Source of the DNA: Microbulbifer sp. GL-2
Lineage (GTDB): Bacteria > Pseudomonadota > Gammaproteobacteria > Pseudomonadales > Cellvibrionaceae
Length of the DNA: 64,000 bases
Direction of reading: 5' to 3'
Assembly: GCF_007183175.1 (NCBI RefSeq)
Contig: NZ_AP019807.1
Span: 620,001-684,000, forward strand
In this document: positions 59,039 through 64,000 of the stretch, one piece after another
How the letters are laid out: each line of letters begins with the position of its first letter
Position numbering within the stretch: the first letter of the stretch is position 1
Notes under the pieces: model-generated
The model's input: the letters and a program-made list of their open reading frames with translations, nothing else
Told to the model about the DNA's origin: nothing
Databases searched by the model: none
Made by a program: the position numbers and the translations under genes

Positions 59039-61708
59039 TTAGCTGATGCGTGGGTTAACTTTATCGGCGTCGATATTGAGCTTCACGATCGCTTCCGCAA
59101 CCTCTTTCGCATCAATAACACCCTGCTTGGCCAAGCCATTCAGAGCGGCGATCACTACATAGTTGCGGTCCACTTCGAAGAAACGGCGCAGCTGCTCGCG
59201 GCTGTCACTGCGGCCGAAGCCATCGGTCCCCAGGGTGGTCAGCTCACCGTCGATAAACTCGCGCAGCGGCTCCACATAGGAACGGATATAGTCAGTAGAA
59301 GCGATAACCGGAGAAGTATTGCCTGCGAACTGTTCGGTGATCCAGGGTTTGCGTGGCTCTGCTTCCGGGTGCAGCATATTCCAACGCGCTACATCCTGAC
59401 CTTCGCGGGCCGCTTCCACGGCAGAAGTGAGGCTCCAAACATCGGAAGCCACGTCAAACTGGTCGGCGAGGATATCCGCTGCTGCCAGTACTTCGCGTAA
59501 AATGGTACCGCCGCCGATCAGCTGTACATGCTTCTTCGCCGCTTTGCCCTTAGCGCCTTTTTTGACGTTGGACTGCAGCTTGTAGATACCGCGAATAATG
59601 CCTTCTTCAACGCCCTGGGGCATTTCTGGTTGCAGGTAATTCTCGTTCTCAATAGTGATGTAGTAGAAGAGGTTCTTCTGCTCTTCGTACATCTCTTTCA
59701 GCCCGCGCTGCATAACCACTGCCAGCTCGTAGCCGTAAGCAGGGTCGTAGCTGCGACAGTTGGGAATAGTGGACGACAGCACGTGACTGTGGCCATCCTG
59801 GTGCTGCAAACCTTCGCCGTTCAGCGTGGTACGGCCGGCGGTGGCACCAATCAGGAAGCCACGCGCCTGCATATCGCCAGCGGCCCAGGCCAGGTCGCCC
59901 ACGCGCTGGAAGCCGAACATGGAGTAGTAGATATAGAAAGGCACCATCGGCACGCCGTGGTTGCTGTAGGCAGTGGCCAACGCCATCCAGGCGGACATAG
60001 CACCGGCTTCATTGATGCCCTCTTCCAGCACCTGTCCCTTCTTGTCTTCCTTGTAATACATGATCTGGCCATGATCCACCGGGGTGTAACGCTGCCCCTG
60101 GGAGGAGTAGATACCCAGCTGGCGGAACAGGCCTTCCATACCGAAGGTGCGCGCCTCATCCGGAACGATTGGCGCGATGTTCTTACCGATATTCTTGTCT
60201 TTCACCAACGCGGCGATGGCGCGCACAAATGCCATAGTGGTAGAGATTTCACGCTCGCCGGAGCCCTTGGTCAATGCGCTGAAGGCATCGAGACCAGGGA
60301 CTTGCAGTTTCGGGCACTCGACCGGGCGGCGGGGGACCGGGCCACCCAGGGACTTGCGTCGCTCCGTCATATATTTCATTTCCGGGCTATCCGGAGATGG
60401 GCGGTAGTAAGGGACTTCTTCCAGCTCTTTATCGGTGAGCGGAATCGCGAAGCGATCTCGGAAACGCTTAAGGGAGTCCAGATCCAGTTTCTTCACCGAA
60501 TGGGTGTCCATCGCCGCTTCACCAGCGGAGCCCAGGCCATAACCTTTTACAGTCTGCGCCAGGATTACAGTGGGCTGGCCCTTGTGTGCCATAGCCGAAG
60601 CATAAGCTGCGTAAACCTTGTAGGGGTCGTGTCCGCCGCGGTTGAGCTTCATAATCTCATCGTCGGACATATCCTTGACCAGCTCCAACAGCTCTGGATA
60701 TTTGCCGAAGAAGTGCTCGCGGGTATAGGCGCCACCATTGGCCTTAAAATTCTGCATCTCACCATCGACTACTTCGTCCATGACTTTCTGCAGCAGACCT
60801 TTATCATCTTTCTCCAGCAACGGGTCCCACAGGCGCCCCCACAGTACTTTAACCACGTTCCAGCCGGCACCGCGGAAAACACCTTCCAGCTCCTGCACGA
60901 TCTTGCCATTGCCACGTACCGGGCCGTCCAGGCGCTGCAGGTTACAGTTCACTACGAACACCAGGTTTTCCAGCTGTTCGCGGCCGGCCAGGGAGATGGC
61001 CCCCAGGGTTTCAGGCTCGTCGCACTCACCGTCGCCAAGGAAAGCCCACACTTTGCGGTCACCGCGCGGGGACAGGCCACGAGCGGACAGGTAGCGCATA
61101 ATGTGCGCTTGATAAATCGCCTGGATGGGCCCCAATCCCATAGATACTGTAGGGAACTGCCAATACTCCGGCATCAACCAGGGGTGCGGGTAGGAGGACA
61201 GACCGTTGCCATTCACTTCACGGCGGAAGTTATCCAGCTGCCCTTCGTCAAAACGTCCTTCCAGGTAGGAGCGCGCGTAGATGCCCGGTGCACTGTGGCC
61301 CTGGAAGAAAATAAGGTCCCCGCGCTCCTCACCCTCATTGCCGCGGAAGAAATAGTTAAAGCCCACATCGTAGAGGGTTGCCGCAGAGGAGAAGCTCGAG
61401 ATATGGCCGCCAAGGCCGTCATTGTTCTGGTTGGCACGCACCACCATCGCCAGGGCGTTCCAGCGAATCAGTGAGCGAATACGCCGCTCCATAAACAGGT
61501 CGCCGGGCATACGCTTTTCCGCGTTGGGCGGAATGGTATTGCGGTAAGGCGTAGTGATAGCCGCGGGCAACTGTACGCCTACATCAGTAGCGCGATCAGA
61601 TAGTTGCTTTAGAAGGAAGGCTGCGCGTTCTTTGCCGCTGTAGCGGATAACCGCCTGCAGCGCATCAAGCCACTCCTGCGTTTCGAGGTTATCGGTATCT
61701 TCGTGCAT
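59039..61708 (-). CDS. aceE: Pyruvate dehydrogenase E1, homodimeric type
   Basis: E1 decarboxylates pyruvate with thiamine diphosphate. The 889-residue protein is the homodimeric gammaproteobacterial type. Landmarks include GLGGHISSFSSAATLYDVGF, FFQGHSAPGIYARSYLEGRF, the TPP/metal-binding GDGECDEPETLGAISLAGRE with VNCNLQ, HSVKKLDLDSLKRFRDRF and the C-terminal YDPAYGYELAVVMQRGLKEM. The ATG at 61708 has GAGGAG six bases upstream; a TTG one codon earlier is in frame. aceE-aceF are co-transcribed. Confidence 0.97.
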   Translation of the reverse strand: MHEDTDNLETQEWLDALQAVIRYSGKERAAFLLKQLSDRATDVGVQLPAAITTPYRNTIPPNAEKRMPGDLFMERRIRSLIRWNALAMVVRANQNNDGLGGHISSFSSAATLYDVGFNYFFRGNEGEERGDLIFFQGHSAPGIYARSYLEGRFDEGQLDNFRREVNGNGLSSYPHPWLMPEYWQFPTVSMGLGPIQAIYQAHIMRYLSARGLSPRGDRKVWAFLGDGECDEPETLGAISLAGREQLENLVFVVNCNLQRLDGPVRGNGKIVQELEGVFRGAGWNVVKVLWGRLWDPLLEKDDKGLLQKVMDEVVDGEMQNFKANGGAYTREHFFGKYPELLELVKDMSDDEIMKLNRGGHDPYKVYAAYASAMAHKGQPTVILAQTVKGYGLGSAGEAAMDTHSVKKLDLDSLKRFRDRFAIPLTDKELEEVPYYRPSPDSPEMKYMTERRKSLGGPVPRRPVECPKLQVPGLDAFSALTKGSGEREISTTMAFVRAIAALVKDKNIGKNIAPIVPDEARTFGMEGLFRQLGIYSSQGQRYTPVDHGQIMYYKEDKKGQVLEEGINEAGAMSAWMALATAYSNHGVPMVPFYIYYSMFGFQRVGDLAWAAGDMQARGFLIGATAGRTTLNGEGLQHQDGHSHVLSSTIPNCRSYDPAYGYELAVVMQRGLKEMYEEQKNLFYYITIENENYLQPEMPQGVEEGIIRGIYKLQSNVKKGAKGKAAKKHVQLIGGGTILREVLAAADILADQFDVASDVWSLTSAVEAAREGQDVARWNMLHPEAEPRKPWITEQFAGNTSPVIASTDYIRSYVEPLREFIDGELTTLGTDGFGRSDSREQLRRFFEVDRNYVVIAALNGLAKQGVIDAKEVAEAIVKLNIDADKVNPRIS

Positions 61709-62156
61709 CAAGTGCTCCTCGGCGAATTAGGCGACGTCGAGTCGGTCTATTTCTCAAAAATCGGTACGCGGGCAAACTACAGCGCGGGCAAAAAAAAGCT
61801 TCCTTTTTTTCTTGGTTCCGCCAATTCACCAACTTTGTTGGCGTAAATGCAAAGTGTGTGATTCTTCACTCGATTCTGGCGGAGAGGAAAAGCGGCGCTA
61901 TCTGTTGCCGCGGGGCCTAGTTTGACTGTGATTATCTGTTCCGGGGCCCGCACAATGTGGCGGACAAAACCCTAATCCCGGTTGTTAGCGGAGGGGATTG
62001 TAGTATTACTACAAAAAAAATTCCAGATAGGACAGTTAGTAACAAATAAAACAAAAAGGCAAAACGATTATTCGTCTAATCACTATTTTACCGGAATATT
62101 CAATGGAAAATTTCAGAAAACGAGCTACAAAATCGAGTCCTAAATAAAGGTGCCAG
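61709..62156. promoter_or_regulatory. Upstream region of aceE with inverted repeats
   Basis: This 448-base AT-rich gap lies between aceE and the sortase gene, both on the minus strand. CGCCAA at 61819-61824 mirrors TTGGCG at 61838-61843, with an inner CCAAC-TTT-GTTGG repeat, about 110 bases before the aceE ATG; an operator is likely. TTGTAGTATTACTACAA at 61998-62014 is a perfect 17-base palindrome. No PdhR box of the E. coli consensus was recognised and no gene is seen. Confidence 0.5.
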
Positions 62157-62735
62157 TCACAATTGAACCAGCTCCCCGCCGGATTGATATTCAGCGTAGA
62201 CCAAGTAACGCAAGCTCCCCCCAGCTGTCAGGGAATTGAAAGGGTAACAGGTCACCAGCATTAATCCGCGCTCGGCAAAGACCGGCAGGCGCTCGCGCGT
62301 ACTATCCACAATACGCATCTCCGCAACCCGGTAAGTATGCCAGCGACCGCGCCTATCCTGCAGGTAAATGGAGGTACCTCGCCTGACATTCTCTAATCCC
62401 GCAAAGTGGGTATCCCGATGCCCCGCAATAATGGTGGTGCGGCTTTCGCCCGGACTCCCGGAGCCTGCCAGTAAGCCAGGACCAAAAGCGAGAGCCTGTC
62501 CACTGCTGCCGGCGAGGACAGTCAGTGGCGGCTGCCCCTCAAGCTTCAGTTTGGCTACCGGCCAGGTATCCGCCCAGGGCCAGGGCTTTTGCGGAGCCCC
62601 ACCCTGCAGCTGCTCTTCCCAGGCGCTAGCGATTAACAACTGGGCTAATTGTGCCTTCGTCAATATCCAGCCGACAGAGCCCAGTTGCCACAACCCCACC
62701 GTTAGACAGAGCAGGAAAAGCAGTGGGCGAATCAC
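62157..62735 (-). CDS. Class GN sortase (marine proteobacterial type)
   Basis: A 192-residue membrane-anchored transpeptidase. The N-terminal helix is LLFLLCLTVGLWQLGSVGWI. The catalytic triad is visible: histidine in TTIIAGHRDTHFAGL, cysteine in LMLVTCYPFNSL, and arginine in GGSLRYLVYA. The LTVLAGSSGQALAFGPG and DRRGRWHTYRV strands match sortase folds. The start is a GTG whose GTGA overlaps the stop of the target gene upstream, so the pair is coupled. Gram-negative sortases of this class usually process a single neighbouring vWFA-domain protein. Confidence 0.9.
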   Translation of the reverse strand: MIRPLLFLLCLTVGLWQLGSVGWILTKAQLAQLLIASAWEEQLQGGAPQKPWPWADTWPVAKLKLEGQPPLTVLAGSSGQALAFGPGLLAGSGSPGESRTTIIAGHRDTHFAGLENVRRGTSIYLQDRRGRWHTYRVAEMRIVDSTRERLPVFAERGLMLVTCYPFNSLTAGGSLRYLVYAEYQSGGELVQL

Positions 62736-64000
62736 AGGTGAACACCCCCAAGCTGGGCTTCAGTGCTATTGTGGGAGCGGCGCAAGTCCGGTAGCACCAG
62801 GCGCAGACGGCGACGCAATTTACGCATCACGGTGTCGCGCGCTTGGCGCCCGCGACACAAGAAGATCGCCAAACTGAGCAGGCTCACTGCCGCTAACAGC
62901 TGGGCATAAATACCTGTAGCGGTACCTGGGTAGGCTTGACGCTGTAAAACCTGCCCTTTGGGCACCATGTTGGTGACCGGGCTGCGGGTAAGTATCTTAT
63001 CCGCTCCACGCACCAGCTCCTCCTCGACAGCGATAAAACTGGTATATGGGCTGGTGAGCTGGTGGGACAGGGCAAGCTGCAAAATCTGCTCGCGCAGCAC
63101 CTGTCCCGCATCACTACCCTCTCCCACTTGTACTTGCTGATCACGCAATGCCTCAATTTTTCTGCGTGCCCACAGGCTGCCAAGGACATCACTGCCGGTA
63201 CTGCCACCGGACTTTAGCGCCAGCTTGCGTACAAACTGCTTACCCGCTACACGCCCACGAAGCTGAACCTCTCCCTCCAGGGTATCCCCTTCAATTCTCG
63301 CTACCAGCTGCACAGGCTCACCGTGATAGAGGTCCGGTATTCTCTTGGGATAGGCATCCGCCACTACTCCTTGGGGCCAGCTGAGCTGCAAATCGGTAGC
63401 CATGGGGTTTTCCAGCTTGGCAAACAGGGCCTGCATGCGCCCGCGCACCTCGGAGATATCACCGATGCTGACAAAAGCACCGCGACCGAACTGTGCAGCC
63501 TTACGCATAAAATGGCTGTTGGGTGCCGAACCAATACCTACGGTAAACAGGCGTGCACTGCCCAGGTGCTGGTTAATTAATTCAAACAGCGCCAGCTCAT
63601 TGCCTACAGCACCATCGGTGATAAAGACCACCTGATGCACCAAGCTGGTATCGTCCGGTAACTGCTGCCCGAGAGCCAGGCGTAAAGCCGGTGCCATTTC
63701 TGTGCCACCCTCTGCATTCAGAGCTTCAATTTCCCGCCGTGCGAGACGAATATTCTCCGCGCTAGCCGCTACCGGGCGCGGGAAGAAAGCACGGGAATTA
63801 CTATTGAATTCGATCACGTTGAAACGATCGTCGGTATGCAAGCGGGATAGAGCCAGAGTCAGACTCTCTTTGGCCTGGCGAATGGAGTTGCCAGACATTG
63901 AGCCTGAGGTATCAATTACATACACCACTTCCCGCGGCAGACGCTGACTACGGATCCCGTCATCCGGTGGCAATAACATCAACTGCAAATATGTGCCGGC
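62732..64000 (-). CDS. Marine proteobacterial sortase target protein, vWFA domain (5' end off window)
   Basis: The frame is open to the right edge (visible part begins AGTYLQLMLLPPDD), so the N-terminus, probably with a VIT domain, lies outside. The vWFA domain has the MIDAS start YVIDTSGSMSGNSIRQAK, with DDRFNVIEFNSNSRAFFPRP and VFITDGAVGNE. Near the C-terminus a sorting-like motif YPGTATG is followed by a hydrophobic helix (LLAAVSLLSLAIFLC) and a basic tail (RGRQARDTVMRKLRRRLRL). That is the layout expected of a substrate for the sortase encoded just downstream, with a four-base overlap. Confidence 0.88.
   Translation of the reverse strand, partial: AGTYLQLMLLPPDDGIRSQRLPREVVYVIDTSGSMSGNSIRQAKESLTLALSRLHTDDRFNVIEFNSNSRAFFPRPVAASAENIRLARREIEALNAEGGTEMAPALRLALGQQLPDDTSLVHQVVFITDGAVGNELALFELINQHLGSARLFTVGIGSAPNSHFMRKAAQFGRGAFVSIGDISEVRGRMQALFAKLENPMATDLQLSWPQGVVADAYPKRIPDLYHGEPVQLVARIEGDTLEGEVQLRGRVAGKQFVRKLALKSGGSTGSDVLGSLWARRKIEALRDQQVQVGEGSDAGQVLREQILQLALSHQLTSPYTSFIAVEEELVRGADKILTRSPVTNMVPKGQVLQRQAYPGTATGIYAQLLAAVSLLSLAIFLCRGRQARDTVMRKLRRRLRLVLPDLRRSHNSTEAQLGGVHL

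Noticed and set aside
59528..61474. 648-codon open frame antisense to aceE
   Set aside because: It lies entirely opposite the strongly conserved aceE frame and is a by-product of its codon use; the translated product has no coherent domain and no ribosome-binding site.

Overview
The window looks like a chromosome segment of a free-living, probably marine gammaproteobacterium. The gene order dnaX-ybaB-recR followed by rnd-ycgL-ycgN, the dapA-bamC-MBL hydrolase order, FabV, DUF2789, MiaE and a class GN (marine proteobacterial) sortase pair fit a Pseudomonas/Cellvibrionales-like lineage such as Microbulbifer. The genus is an inference from gene content, not from a marker gene. I saw no rRNA, tRNA or CRISPR array.

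Layout. 1-6.3 kb: minus-strand housekeeping block (partial membrane protein; small membrane protein, YcgN, YcgL, RNase D, RecR, YbaB, DnaX). dnaX carries a complete E. coli-like -1 frameshift cassette. 6.5-18.2 kb: a FecI-type sigma factor, a FecR-type anti-sigma and an STN-domain TonB receptor (a cell-surface signalling trio), then two more TonB receptors. The first receptor has its natural C-terminus out of frame after a C10 tract. An insertion-sequence graveyard (IS5-like N-terminus joined to an IS66 C-terminus) lies between receptors two and three. 18.3-23.3 kb: TPR/transglutaminase-like lipoprotein, POT peptide transporter, two tandem TauE/SafE permeases. 23.3-30.1 kb: MBL hydrolase, BamC, DapA, LpxL-type acyltransferase, DUF2789, aldo/keto reductase, FabV. 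30.6-34.8 kb: thioesterase (behind a good sigma-54 promoter match), MiaE, DUF2238 protein, and an Lrp regulator divergent from a class V aminotransferase-fold enzyme. 34.8-37.2 kb: SulP anion transporter with an overlapping universal stress protein.

37.4-45.7 kb is the most coherent accessory system: a MacA/MacB/FtsX-like export operon (adaptor, ATPase, two permeases, small secreted NTF2-like protein), then an NtrC-family regulator and its histidine kinase. A sigma-54 promoter and five CGGACA-type repeats sit upstream of the adaptor gene, so the two-component pair probably controls the exporter. 46-54.7 kb: M6-type secreted metalloprotease, HiPIP, and an AraC regulator divergent from an RND adaptor/pump pair, with repeated motifs between them. 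54.7-57.2 kb: small accessory genes (membrane protein, an AT-rich glycosyltransferase-like gene, three small cysteine-rich lipoproteins). 57.4-61.7 kb: pyruvate dehydrogenase E2 and E1. 62.2-64 kb: class GN sortase and its vWFA-domain target, the latter running off the right edge.

The reading was done by eye. Domain names come from recognised motifs and overall resemblance, not from searches.
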